Origin: Acidobacteriota bacterium
Lineage (GTDB): Bacteria > Acidobacteriota > Thermoanaerobaculia > Multivoradales > J023
Assembly (NCBI GenBank): GCA_029263395.1
Contig: JAJCXO010000113.1
Span: 1-32,107 of the forward strand
Direction: 5' to 3'
DNA length: 32,107 nucleotides
Positions 1-7,998 of this stretch are shown here, one piece after another (position 1 is the stretch's first letter; every line of letters starts with the position of its first letter). The notes below the pieces were generated by a model. The model searched no databases. It was given only the letters and a program-made list of their open reading frames with translations, and had not been told where the DNA came from. Both the position numbers and the translations under genes were made by a program.

Positions 1-2025
1 GATGTTGAGGCTAGGTCCGGACGTATCCTTGAAGGGGTCACCAACGGTATCGCCAACCACGGCAGCCTTGTGAGCTTCCGAGCCTTTGCCACCATGGTTG
101 CCCTCTTCGATGTACTTCTTGGCATTGTCCCAAGCTCCACCAGCGTTGGCTTGGAAGATTGCCATCATGACACCCGAGGAAGTGACGCCAGCTAACACGC
201 CGCCGAGGGCCGCAACGTCATAAAAACCGACCGCAACCGGCACCACTACAGCCATCAAACCAGGCGCGACCATCTGGCGAAGCGCGCCACGGGTCGCGAT
301 ATCGACACAAGTAGCGTGGTCCGCCTCGGCCTTGCCCTCCATCAAACCTGGGATCGTTCTGAACTGTCGCCGGACTTCTTCGATCATCTCTGAAGCAGCG
401 AGGCCAACAGCTTTCATCGCCATCGACGAGAACAAGAAAGGCAACATCGCGCCGATGAAAAGCCCACCCATCACGGTCGGTTTGGACACGTCGATCTCCT
501 CGAGACCGACGATGGTGCGGAATGCCGCAAACAGAGCCAACGCAGTGAGTGCAGCCGAACCGATAGCAAAACCTTTACCAATCGCAGCCGTCGTATTGCC
601 AACCGCGTCGAGTCGATCGGTTCGTTCACGAACATCAGAACCCAAGTGGGCCATCTCGGCGATACCGCCAGCATTGTCTGCAACCGGCCCATAAGCATCA
701 ACGGCAAGTTGGATACCGGTGGTCGAGAGCATGCCAAGGGCAGCGATCGCAATGCCATAAAGACCAGCCTGTTCGTAGGCCACCACCATCGCCACCACCA
801 GCACGATAACCGGCATCGCAGTCGAGCGCATGCCCAATGCAAGGCCTGAGATGATGTTGGTGGCGGAACCGGTGAGACTTTCCCGTGCAATTCCTTGCGC
901 TGGCGAGCGTGCTTCTGACGTGTAGTACTCGGTGATCAGGCCGATCAACACACCCGCTACCAGTCCCGCCAACGTGGCCCAGAAAATGCCCATCGCGCCA
1001 AAGCTGCCACCTTCCGGCAGCTCATAGGTGCCAGGCACCAAGGAACGGGTCACGAAGAATGTTGCGATCAACATGACCACTGAAGACGACAGCGTGCCAG
1101 CGTGGAGCGCATGGCTGGGATTGCCACCCTCCTTGGTCCGCACCAAGAAGGTACCGGCCAGCGACACTATGATGCCTAGTCCGGCCAGGACCATCGGCAA
1201 CAACACCAAAGCCGGCGTTCCTGCAGTTTCGCCCGTCAACTGAGTGGCGGCGGCGCCAAGAACCAGCGAGCCGATGATCGCACCGACATAAGACTCGAAA
1301 AGATCTGCGCCCATACCGGCGACATCACCGACGTTGTCGCCAACGTTGTCAGCGATGACCGCTGGGTTGCGAGGGTCGTCTTCGGGACTGCCGGCTTCAA
1401 CTTTACCAACCAGATCGGCGCCGACGTCCGCAGCCTTGGTGAAGATGCCCCCACCGACGCGGGCGAACAAGGCGATTGAACTGGCGCCGAAGGAGAAGCC
1501 GGTAAGTACGTTGATGACCCGCGTGTAGTCGGTCACACCGCCTTCCGTAAACATGTTGGCATAAATCAGATACAAGACCGAAAGGCCCAGCACACCCAAA
1601 CCGACCACACAGAACCCCATCACAGCGCCGCCAGAAAATGCGACGTTCAGGGCCTTGTTGAGACTGGTGCGTGCGGCGGCGGCGGTCCGCACATTGGCGG
1701 CGGTGGCGACACGCATGCCGAAGAAACCGGCAGCCCCCGAGCACAAGGCGCCGACCAGCACCGAGACGCCGATCAGCACCGAATTATTCGCTTGGCCAAC
1801 ATTGGCAAACGCCAACAAGCCGGCGACCACCACCACGAACACTGCCAACATGCTGTATTCGCGACGCAGAAAGGCCATTGCGCCGGAGCGGATGTGACCG
1901 GCAATCGTAATCATTCGTTCGTTGCCAGCATCCTGTTTGCCGATCCAGCTGCTCCGGACCGCGGCAAAAACGAGCGCCAGGACGCCGCAAAAGGGAACAA
2001 TGTAAAGAAGCGTTTGACTGTCCAC
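1..2025 (-). CDS. hppA: Membrane-bound ion-translocating pyrophosphatase, K+-dependent type (C-terminus cut by window edge)
   Basis: Integral membrane pyrophosphatase that couples PPi hydrolysis to cation export. The frame is open from a GTG at 2025 to position 1, 675 codons; the family is usually about 690-800 residues, so only the C-terminal end is missing. A strong purine-rich SD (GGAGGAGAAGG) lies just upstream of the GTG. Visible family motifs are [19 protein letters not shown] (about residues 230-250), [10 protein letters not shown] (about 475) and [15 protein letters not shown] (about 660). Alanine, not lysine, follows GNTT, the known signature of K+-dependent enzymes. The Glu in DLFESY sits where Na+-pumping members such as Thermotoga maritima carry theirs, so Na+ transport is inferred; some K+-dependent H+ pumps share this layout. 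It is the last gene of the spoVG-prs-rplY-pth block, 93 nt after pth, and may be cotranscribed. Confidence 0.95.
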   Translation of the reverse strand, partial: MDSQTLLYIVPFCGVLALVFAAVRSSWIGKQDAGNERMITIAGHIRSGAMAFLRREYSMLAVFVVVVAGLLAFANVGQANNSVLIGVSVLVGALCSGAAGFFGMRVATAANVRTAAAARTSLNKALNVAFSGGAVMGFCVVGLGVLGLSVLYLIYANMFTEGGVTDYTRVINVLTGFSFGASSIALFARVGGGIFTKAADVGADLVGKVEAGSPEDDPRNPAVIADNVGDNVGDVAGMGADLFESYVGAIIGSLVLGAAATQLTGETAGTPALVLLPMVLAGLGIIVSLAGTFLVRTKEGGNPSHALHAGTLSSSVVMLIATFFVTRSLVPGTYELPEGGSFGAMGIFWATLAGLVAGVLIGLITEYYTSEARSPAQGIARESLTGSATNIISGLALGMRSTAMPVIVLVVAMVVAYEQAGLYGIAIAALGMLSTTGIQLAVDAYGPVADNAGGIAEMAHLGSDVRERTDRLDAVGNTTAAIGKGFAIGSAALTALALFAAFRTIVGLEEIDVSKPTVMGGLFIGAMLPFLFSSMAMKAVGLAASEMIEEVRRQFRTIPGLMEGKAEADHATCVDIATRGALRQMVAPGLMAVVVPVAVGFYDVAALGGVLAGVTSSGVMMAIFQANAGGAWDNAKKYIEEGNHGGKGSEAHKAAVVGDTVGDPFKDTSGPSLNI

Positions 2026-2118
2026 GTTTTCCTTCTCCTCCTCGAGGAACAGTCTCCTCGGTTTGTGATCTCTGTTGGATAAGACGAAACAAAATCTAAA
2101 CTGCCGCCCGGTTTCAGC

Positions 2119-2739
2119 TCAACTCGGTAATGGGCCGTTGAAGCGCTGCATTGCTGCCTCGACACCATCCGAAGCCCATGCCTCGCAAGCATCTGCGGCG
2201 CGAAGGATCATCGCCTCCGCACGCTCACTTTCGCGGTCATGAAACGGCTCCAGCACGAATTCGACCAGCTGATCCCCTGCTGGTGGCCCTGCCTCACCAC
2301 CCACACCGAGACGCAGCCGGGGCACCTGATCGGTCCCTAGATTTTCCAAAATCGACTCGAGCCCGCGATGCCCAGCGGGAGAACCACCACGACGGAGTCG
2401 CAAGGTCCCCAACGCCAGATGGACTTCATCGTAGACGACAAGCACTGCCTGTGATGGGATGCCTCGCCTCTCCTGCAGACACCTTGCGGCATATCCGCTG
2501 CGATTCATGAAGGTCTGTGGAGCAACCAAGAGCAGCTCACCGTCTTCAGCGACCAGTGAGTTGCACTCCTGCTGGTCGAGTTGCAAGCGACGGCGCTGGG
2601 CCAGCTCTTCGACCACACGAAATCCCACGTTGTGTCGCGTCGCAACATAACGTTCGCCGGGATTCCCCAAGCCGAGGATGACCCGTCCCGATGAAGCTAG
2701 TTCTTCACCATCAACCAGCCCAGAACTCGTGTCGGACAT
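2119..2739 (-). CDS. pth: Peptidyl-tRNA hydrolase
   Basis: Cytoplasmic esterase that releases peptides from prematurely dropped peptidyl-tRNAs. At 206 residues it is a normal length for bacterial Pth with a roughly 18-residue N-terminal extension before RVILGLGNPG. Visible residues are Asn26 in GNPG, catalytic His36 in TRHNVGF, Asn78 in FMN and Asp103 in YDEVHLALG. The segment matching E. coli GHNGL (Asn114) reads GHRGL here, so that tRNA-contacting Asn is replaced by Arg; whether this is common in relatives I cannot tell. It lies 90 nt downstream of rplY on the same strand, the usual rplY-pth pairing. No clear SD precedes the ATG, so the start is not certain. Confidence 0.93.
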   Translation of the reverse strand: MSDTSSGLVDGEELASSGRVILGLGNPGERYVATRHNVGFRVVEELAQRRRLQLDQQECNSLVAEDGELLLVAPQTFMNRSGYAARCLQERRGIPSQAVLVVYDEVHLALGTLRLRRGGSPAGHRGLESILENLGTDQVPRLRLGVGGEAGPPAGDQLVEFVLEPFHDRESERAEAMILRAADACEAWASDGVEAAMQRFNGPLPS

Positions 2740-2829
2740 CGTGCATAAAAACGGCGGGATGGTTCGATGCCACGCCCGAAACTATTCGAGCATGGCGGGA
2801 GACGTACGAATCCATCCCCGACGTCTTGT

Positions 2830-3489
2830 CTACTCCTCGCCTTCAGCCTTGCCGCGTTGAATCACTTCGGGCTCGTCTGTAGCGGCCTCGATCAATTCGC
2901 CATCCTCACCCTCGGCTTCCTCTTCGGCTTGCTGGCGTTGCACGATCGAAACGATGACTCTTTCATGATCGAGCAACTCGACATCCTCGGGCAATTCGAG
3001 ATCCTTGGCCTCGACATGTTGCCCAACGTGGAGGCTGGTGACGTCGAGATTGATGTGCTCTGGAATCTTGTTCGGCAGGCACTCTACTTCGATCTCGCGG
3101 GTGACGAAATCGAGCATTCCCCCATCGGTCTTGACACCTTCGGGGACACCGAGGATTTCGACCGGCACAACGACGCGGACCTTCTGGTCGAGGTCGATAC
3201 GTTGGAAATCGATGTGGATCTTCTGACCCGTGATCGAATCGGTTTGCAACTCTCGGATCATCGCGTGCCGTTTCTGATCCGTACCGTGAAGCTGAAGCAA
3301 AAAGATCGTATTTTCACCACTGCCGGAACGCAGGATTTCATCGACCTTACGTTCATTCACTCGAATCGGGGCAGCATCCATCTTGCCACCATAGACCACC
3401 GCCGGTACTTGACCCGTGGTGCGCAGACGGCGATTGGCATTCTTGCCCATCTCCTCACGATTGTGTACTTCTAGAACTAATTCGCTCAT
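2830..3489 (-). CDS. rplY: 50S ribosomal protein L25, long (CTC/TL5) form
   Basis: Binds 5S rRNA in the large ribosomal subunit. The 219 residues fit the long general-stress CTC/TL5 form, with an N-terminal L25 domain (about 1-92) containing GQVPAVVYGG and a beta-rich C-terminal domain (about 100-190). The last 30 residues are an acidic, Glu-rich tail with many Glu/Ala repeats. The ATG is preceded by a good SD (GAGGT, 6-7 nt away). It lies between prs (38 nt upstream) and pth (90 nt downstream), the conserved bacterial order, so cotranscription is likely. Confidence 0.96.
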   Translation of the reverse strand: MSELVLEVHNREEMGKNANRRLRTTGQVPAVVYGGKMDAAPIRVNERKVDEILRSGSGENTIFLLQLHGTDQKRHAMIRELQTDSITGQKIHIDFQRIDLDQKVRVVVPVEILGVPEGVKTDGGMLDFVTREIEVECLPNKIPEHINLDVTSLHVGQHVEAKDLELPEDVELLDHERVIVSIVQRQQAEEEAEGEDGELIEAATDEPEVIQRGKAEGEE

Positions 3490-3527
3490 TGTCTACCTCA
3501 TGGCTATTGAAGCTGTGGCCAGCGGAC

Positions 3528-4469
3528 TCACACGAAAAGCGAGCTGACCGAGCTGTTCTGGTGAATTCGGCGGATCGCCTCGCCAAGCAGGGGTGCAATA
3601 GGCAGGGGACGCAGTTTTGAGCACCGCTCGAGCTTGTCTTCGAGCGGCGTGGTGTCGGTCACCAGGATTTGCTCGACCGGGCAATTCTCGATCCGCTCCA
3701 AAGCTGGGCCTGAAAGAACACCGTGGACTCCTGCGGCCAGGACCCGTTTGGCCCCTTGTTCGACCAGAGAGTTCACAGTGTGAGTCAGCGTTCCGGCGGT
3801 GTCGATGATGTCGTCGAGAATCAGAACCGCCTTGTCGACGACATCACCGATGACATGCATGACTGCCGCCTCGTTGGGGCCGACACGACGCTTGTCGACA
3901 ATCGCCAGTCCGGCGTTCAACCGCTTCGCGATCGCCCTAGCCCGCTCTACCCCACCGGCATCCGGCGACACAATCACCAAATCAGGGATGTTCAACTCTC
4001 GGATTGCTTCCAGAACCACCGGTGCAGCAAATAGATGGTCCACAGGTATGTTGAAGAAACCCTGGATCTGCGGTGCATGGAGGTCCATGGTCAAAATTCG
4101 ATCCGCTCCGGCCTGCATGATCAAATCAGCGACCAACTTGGCGGTGATCGGCACTCGGGGTGCATCCTTTTTGTCCTGCCGCGCATATCCATAATACGGC
4201 AGCACTGCGGTGACCCGGGTAGCTGACGAACGCTTGATCGCATCGAGCATGATCAACAACTCGACGAGATTGGTATTGACTGGCGAGCAAGTCGGCTGGA
4301 TGACAAACGTGTCCGCGCCGCGGACATTTTCTTGCAACTGGCAAAAGATTTCGCCGTCGGAAAAGTTGTAACAGTCCACCTTGCCCAAGGGCACTCCCAG
4401 ATACAGGGAAATACCTTCAGACAGGCCGGGATGTGCCCGACCCCCGAAAATCATCAATTCACCGTACAT
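3528..4469 (-). CDS. prs: Ribose-phosphate pyrophosphokinase (PRPP synthetase)
   Basis: Makes PRPP from ribose 5-phosphate and ATP for purine, pyrimidine, His, Trp and NAD synthesis. It is 313 residues, the typical class I length. Visible motifs are FSDGE (about 36-40), YGYARQDKK (93-101, ATP contact), TMDLHAPQIQGFF with catalytic His131, and the PRPP loop LILDDIIDTAGT (about 217-228). Position 4469 is the first ATG; a second in-frame ATG at 4454 (MIFGG) aligns better with the usual family start, and neither has a strong SD. It is followed by rplY and preceded at 317 nt by spoVG, as in many bacteria. Confidence 0.97.
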   Translation of the reverse strand: MYGELMIFGGRAHPGLSEGISLYLGVPLGKVDCYNFSDGEIFCQLQENVRGADTFVIQPTCSPVNTNLVELLIMLDAIKRSSATRVTAVLPYYGYARQDKKDAPRVPITAKLVADLIMQAGADRILTMDLHAPQIQGFFNIPVDHLFAAPVVLEAIRELNIPDLVIVSPDAGGVERARAIAKRLNAGLAIVDKRRVGPNEAAVMHVIGDVVDKAVLILDDIIDTAGTLTHTVNSLVEQGAKRVLAAGVHGVLSGPALERIENCPVEQILVTDTTPLEDKLERCSKLRPLPIAPLLGEAIRRIHQNSSVSSLFV

Positions 4470-4786
4470 CGTCTCAGATTACTGTGCTGTAGGTTGGCGT
4501 GCTGCGGAATGCAAAACTGTGCGGGACCGTTTGGCGGGTATCAACCGAAGCCGCGTGCGTCGCATGGAAGGATACCTGGTCGACTAACATTCGCGTTGGC
4601 TCATGCCGGTCAAGCGTCGAGCAAAACCGCCAGAGGCAATCCCCAGGCGACGGACACACTTGTTCCTCGGGACGCTTATCTTCCGATCAAACGCCGCCAG
4701 AGTCAAGCGGAGAATAGAGTCAAGCGGAGAATCCCCGACAAAGGGTTTGTCGAAAATCTGGCCAACTACGAAGCGAACCTCTGACT
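4470..4786. other. Intergenic region between spoVG and prs with a 17-bp tandem duplication
   Basis: A 317-nt stretch without a convincing gene or tRNA. It holds a perfect direct duplication of AGAGTCAAGCGGAGAAT (4699-4715 and 4716-4732). No rho-independent terminator or strong promoter was recognised, so prs may be read from the spoVG transcript or from an unrecognised promoter. Confidence 0.6.
4699..4732. repeat. Perfect 17-bp tandem duplication
   Basis: The sequence AGAGTCAAGCGGAGAAT occurs twice head to tail without mismatch, 54 nt downstream of the spoVG stop codon on the minus strand. Perfect identity suggests recent slippage; a function is not evident. Confidence 0.9.
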
Positions 4787-5221
4787 TCAGGACACCGACC
4801 AGAACGAGTCGCGCAGATGCATCTCCTGCACTTCCTCTAGAGTCTTCTCTCCTGGTGTAGAGTGCTCCCTGGCCGGTATCACGATGTCCGACACCCCATC
4901 CTTGGTCACCGCGATACTGGGCGTATCGTGATGCTCGTCCATTCGATCGGGACGACGCGGTGTCGGATCATCAACCACTTCACGGTACTCGGAGAGGACT
5001 CGCTCCTCCAGCATACGGCGAGTTTTGTTGTTGAGTGGATGAGCGACATCCTTGAACTCACCATTCTTCTTGCGGCGGCTGGGCATGCTGAGAAAGAGAC
5101 CGTCTCGCCCCTGAATGACCTTGATGTCGTTGACCATGAAGGCATGGTCGAAAACGACCGAGACAAAAGCTTTTAATTTGTCCTCGTGAACCGGAAATAT
5201 TTTGACTTGCGTGATGTTCAT
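4787..5221 (-). CDS. spoVG: SpoVG-family nucleic-acid-binding regulator with extended C-terminus
   Basis: SpoVG proteins are small DNA/RNA-binding regulators found well outside sporulating Firmicutes. The start is the ATG at 5221 (MNITQVKIFP), which matches the family N-terminus; an upstream in-frame ATG at 5344 would add 41 unrelated residues. A GGAG motif lies about 9 nt before this ATG. The conserved core covers about residues 1-85 and includes FMVNDIKVIQG, LFLSMPSRRKKNGEFKDVAH and a following HPLN segment. The 144 residues exceed the roughly 95-residue Bacillus protein by a charged, Pro- and Asp-rich tail of about 55 residues of unknown role. It heads the block leading to prs, a recurrent bacterial pairing. 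ispE, often found upstream of spoVG, is absent here. Confidence 0.95.
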   Translation of the reverse strand: MNITQVKIFPVHEDKLKAFVSVVFDHAFMVNDIKVIQGRDGLFLSMPSRRKKNGEFKDVAHPLNNKTRRMLEERVLSEYREVVDDPTPRRPDRMDEHHDTPSIAVTKDGVSDIVIPAREHSTPGEKTLEEVQEMHLRDSFWSVS

Positions 5222-5388
5222 TCGAGCTGTCTCCAGCATTGCCGTCCCAAGAAATACCAAGATGCGGTGAGGCTGCCTGGCCTCTCTAACGAAACATCTG
5301 CTGTGCTCGAGCACTGAGTCCGCTCCCGCCAGGAACAAGAACACAGCGAGAATGAAGCGCGAAAGTCTTCACTCCAAGCAAAGTTCAC

Positions 5389-5394
5389 TATAAT
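5389..5394 (+). promoter_or_regulatory. Candidate -10 element for the glycosyltransferase gene
   Basis: A perfect TATAAT lies 28 nt before the ATG at 5422. The best -35 at 17 bp spacing (TCTTCA, 5366-5371) matches only 3 of 6 positions. The element overlaps the -10 region of the opposing spoVG promoter, so the two would compete for polymerase. Confidence 0.4.
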
Positions 5395-5421
5395 CGTAGA
5401 GGCCTCAAGCAATGGTGTCAA
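5393..5421 (-). promoter_or_regulatory. Candidate sigma-70 promoter for the spoVG-prs block
   Basis: On the minus strand a perfect TTGACA (5421-5416) is followed after exactly 17 bp by TACGAT (5398-5393, 4 of 6 matches to TATAAT). Transcription would begin near 5386, giving a leader of about 165 nt before the spoVG ATG. The -35 box overlaps the start codon region of the divergent glycosyltransferase gene. Confidence 0.55.
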
Positions 5422-6759
5422 ATGCGTCGAGACCGATGGTTCTTTTTTCTAGCCCTAGCACTCAGTGTGCGTCTCGTGTTTCTATTTTTTGTCGCCCATC
5501 CGGAGGCGAGGACTGGCTCTTTCGAGCTTCGCACCGACACCGACGAAGCTGACTACCATGGCCTCGCAGCAAGCCTCGCCGAGCGCGGAGAGTATCAGCT
5601 TAGCCAGGATCATCCGCCGACCGCAATTCGGCCGCCAGGAACCGTCTTGCCAATTGCACTGCTCTACCGGCTGTTTGGCAGTTGGCCGGTGCTCGGTGTG
5701 GCCTACATCCTCTGCTGCTCCTTGTTGATTGTAGTGTTGATCGGCGCGTTGGCGCGGCAAGTTGACGGCACTCCTAGTGTCACGGCAATTTCGATGGCAA
5801 CTGCTGCCCTGATGCCGACCCTGATATTTACCGCGACCGGGATCTGGTCAGACACTCCGGCCTTGCTGTTCACGCTGTTGGCGCTCTACCTCCTTCTTCG
5901 TGGGTCCGACCGGCCAGTCTTTCTCATTCTGGCTGGCGGCAGTCTCGGCCTGGCGTATCTCAACCGCCCTTCGGTGTTACTTCTGATCGCGCTGGTTGGC
6001 CTCCTCTTGGTGATCGAAGCGGCGCCTAGTCGCAAACTGCGCCCGGTCGCACTTTTCGGGTTGCTTGCGGTCCTTCCGATTGTTCTCTGGGGCTCCTGGA
6101 ACGCCTCGACCTTGGGTCGCTTCTTCATCGGCAATACCCAATCCACAGTGACGCTGTGGCAAGCCAACAATGAGGTAACCGCTGGTATCCGAGCACCGGC
6201 AATCGCTACAGCCAACGGCGTTGACCTGATCGCAGAAGCTAGGGCCGGGCATTACCGAGGCTCGTGGATTCCGCTGTCTTACATCGTTGGTGGAAATCCG
6301 TGGACTGACCGGACACTGCCAGAACTGGAAGCTGAAGTCTGGCTCCGTGACCAAGTGCGGAGCTTCGTTCGAGAGCACCCACTCGCCTACTTGCGCCTCC
6401 TCGGCTATAAGGCTCAAAGGATTCTGACCGCCGAGCCCACGGCCCCCTCCGTGCTTGCTGAAAGTACGAACAAACGTCGATTGAAACGCCTCGCAACATT
6501 CGGCGAGCGTTGGTTCTTCCTAGTGTTTGGCAGCCTAGGCATGTACCTGCTGTGGCATCGACATCGCCGGTCCGCACTCTACTTTCTGCTGTTTATCAGC
6601 GCTGGACTTGCAGTAGTATTTGTCGCCTATCCCAATGCCCGCATCCTGCTGCCGGTCTCAGCCACCTTGATTGTTCCGGCAGCGATCGCTGTCGCTGCTA
6701 CCGGCCAGCGACTGGGCTTACTCGAGCCTACGGAGCCGAAGGCTCAGGAAAAATTGTAG
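5422..6759 (+). CDS. Polytopic glycosyltransferase, GT39/ArnT-like (PMT superfamily)
   Basis: A 445-residue membrane protein with about ten predicted hydrophobic segments, starting with WFFFLALALSVRLVFLFFV (about 6-24). The first extracytoplasmic loop carries RTDTDEADYHGLA (about 38-50), the acidic motif family members use for catalysis and lipid-linked sugar recognition, followed by HPPTAIRPPG. These enzymes move a sugar from a polyprenyl-phosphate donor to a protein or lipid on the outer face of the membrane; donor and acceptor cannot be read from sequence. The C-terminus ends in a TM bundle and a short charged tail. It stands alone on the plus strand, divergent from spoVG, and its last 16 bp overlap the convergent end of the DUF1116 gene. 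Confidence 0.8.
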   Translation: MRRDRWFFFLALALSVRLVFLFFVAHPEARTGSFELRTDTDEADYHGLAASLAERGEYQLSQDHPPTAIRPPGTVLPIALLYRLFGSWPVLGVAYILCCSLLIVVLIGALARQVDGTPSVTAISMATAALMPTLIFTATGIWSDTPALLFTLLALYLLLRGSDRPVFLILAGGSLGLAYLNRPSVLLLIALVGLLLVIEAAPSRKLRPVALFGLLAVLPIVLWGSWNASTLGRFFIGNTQSTVTLWQANNEVTAGIRAPAIATANGVDLIAEARAGHYRGSWIPLSYIVGGNPWTDRTLPELEAEVWLRDQVRSFVREHPLAYLRLLGYKAQRILTAEPTAPSVLAESTNKRRLKRLATFGERWFFLVFGSLGMYLLWHRHRRSALYFLLFISAGLAVVFVAYPNARILLPVSATLIVPAAIAVAATGQRLGLLEPTEPKAQEKL

Positions 6760-7994
6760 CGGTCGGCAAAAGCGACCAAAGCCTGCTCGAAGATAGCGAT
6801 CGGTGGACGGACCAAGCCGGCGCCCACTTGGCCGATACCGGCCTCCTTGTGCGCAATGCCGGTGTTGACCCGTGGTGTCAGTCCGAGCTCGACAACCTGC
6901 CGGATGTCGATGCCTACCGGCGTCCCTCGAAAATCGAGACTCGGAATCGTGAAACTGGGATGCTCGGCAGTTGTGATCTCGTACATTTCCAGCGTCGCAT
7001 TGAGCGCGTCCTGGGGTGTGCCGCTGACGAAACTGACGATGGCAGGTGCTGCCGCCATTGCAAACGCACCGATCCCAGCGGTTTCGGTAATCGTCGAGTC
7101 ACCGATGTCAGGATTGGCATCGTCGGCCGAAAAACCGCTGAAGTAGAGGCCATCAGGAGTTTCTGCCAGCTCCGTGAACCACTGGTCGCCGAGACCACTC
7201 ACACGGATACCAAAGTCGGTGCCATTTCGTGCCATTGCAGTGACCAACGTCGAGCCCTCGACGCCATGTGCAGCATCGGCCATCGCCTTGCAAGCCGCCA
7301 TCACGGGATTCAAGACCGAAAGTGCATTGTCGCCCAGAAAAGCAAGAACTTTCTCCTCCGCGACTCTGTCCTTGGCAACACGAGCAATGGCTGGAGCGAG
7401 AAGCTTGAGGTAAAGCAAGGACCCCGCTTTGTTGCGATTGTGGCCTTCGTCCCCCATGTGCAGTGCTTCAGCCAGCAGAGCCTTGAGATCGAGGCCATCA
7501 CTGGTGTCCAGGGCATCTGCCAAGAGCACAGCCATTTCGGTGTTCATCCAACGTAACTTGTCCAACACCTCCGGGGCATAGGCGCCGTACCGCAGGACTT
7601 TGCCATAACCCTCGTTGAGATTCGAGAACGCACGATTACCGTGGGTGCTGTTCTCGACCACATAAACTGCCATCGAAGGTGACGTGACCCCTGCCATCGG
7701 TCCAACCGCACCATGATGATGACAGGGCTCGAACGTGATCTCGCCACGCTCGACCAAACGGCTGGCGGATGCTTCGTCCTCAGCCCAGCCTTCGAGTAGA
7801 ACAGCGCCGATCACCGCCCCGCGCAGGGGGCCCGACATCCTCTCCCACTCGATCGGAGGTCCGGCATGCAGCAACAAGCCTTCGCGTAAACCCGGAATCA
7901 CGTCTCGGGCAAGTGCGACACCGGTAAGCATCGGTCGCGCAGAGGTCATACGCTGGACCGCGGTTTGGTTGGCTTGTTCGATATCCAAAGTCAT
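6744..7994 (-). CDS. DUF1116 protein, AllG/YlbE-like (oxamate carbamoyltransferase subunit family)
   Basis: The start chosen is ATG 7994 (MTLDIEQANQ), giving 416 residues; it has GGAG 7 nt upstream inside the end of the fdrA-like gene, and only 4 nt separate it from that gene's TAG. A longer frame to 8078 exists but overlaps fdrA. Family features include ITFEPCHHHGAVGPMAGVTS, EGYGKVLRYG, the conserved GDEGHNRN and a C-terminal DFRGTPVGIDI. In E. coli the family member AllG acts with AllF (FdrA) and AllH in oxamic transcarbamylase. No AllH (DUF2877) gene is present in this window, so whether this pair makes carbamoyl phosphate is open. It ends in a convergent 16-bp overlap with the glycosyltransferase gene. 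Confidence 0.88.
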   Translation of the reverse strand: MTLDIEQANQTAVQRMTSARPMLTGVALARDVIPGLREGLLLHAGPPIEWERMSGPLRGAVIGAVLLEGWAEDEASASRLVERGEITFEPCHHHGAVGPMAGVTSPSMAVYVVENSTHGNRAFSNLNEGYGKVLRYGAYAPEVLDKLRWMNTEMAVLLADALDTSDGLDLKALLAEALHMGDEGHNRNKAGSLLYLKLLAPAIARVAKDRVAEEKVLAFLGDNALSVLNPVMAACKAMADAAHGVEGSTLVTAMARNGTDFGIRVSGLGDQWFTELAETPDGLYFSGFSADDANPDIGDSTITETAGIGAFAMAAAPAIVSFVSGTPQDALNATLEMYEITTAEHPSFTIPSLDFRGTPVGIDIRQVVELGLTPRVNTGIAHKEAGIGQVGAGLVRPPIAIFEQALVAFADRYNFS

Positions 7995-7998
7995 CACG

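Noticed and set aside
2767-3474. 235-codon open frame on the plus strand
   Set aside because: Antisense to rplY, which is unmistakable; no SD and no domain.
4470-4786. A tRNA gene next to prs, as in some bacteria
   Set aside because: No cloverleaf, T-loop consensus or CCA end could be found on either strand.
5222-5344. Upstream extension of SpoVG to the ATG at 5344
   Set aside because: The 41 added residues do not resemble the family, while the internal ATG at 5221 matches the conserved N-terminus and has an SD.
6510-7556. 348-codon open frame on the plus strand
   Set aside because: Starts inside the glycosyltransferase gene and runs antisense to the DUF1116 gene; both real genes have clear family motifs.
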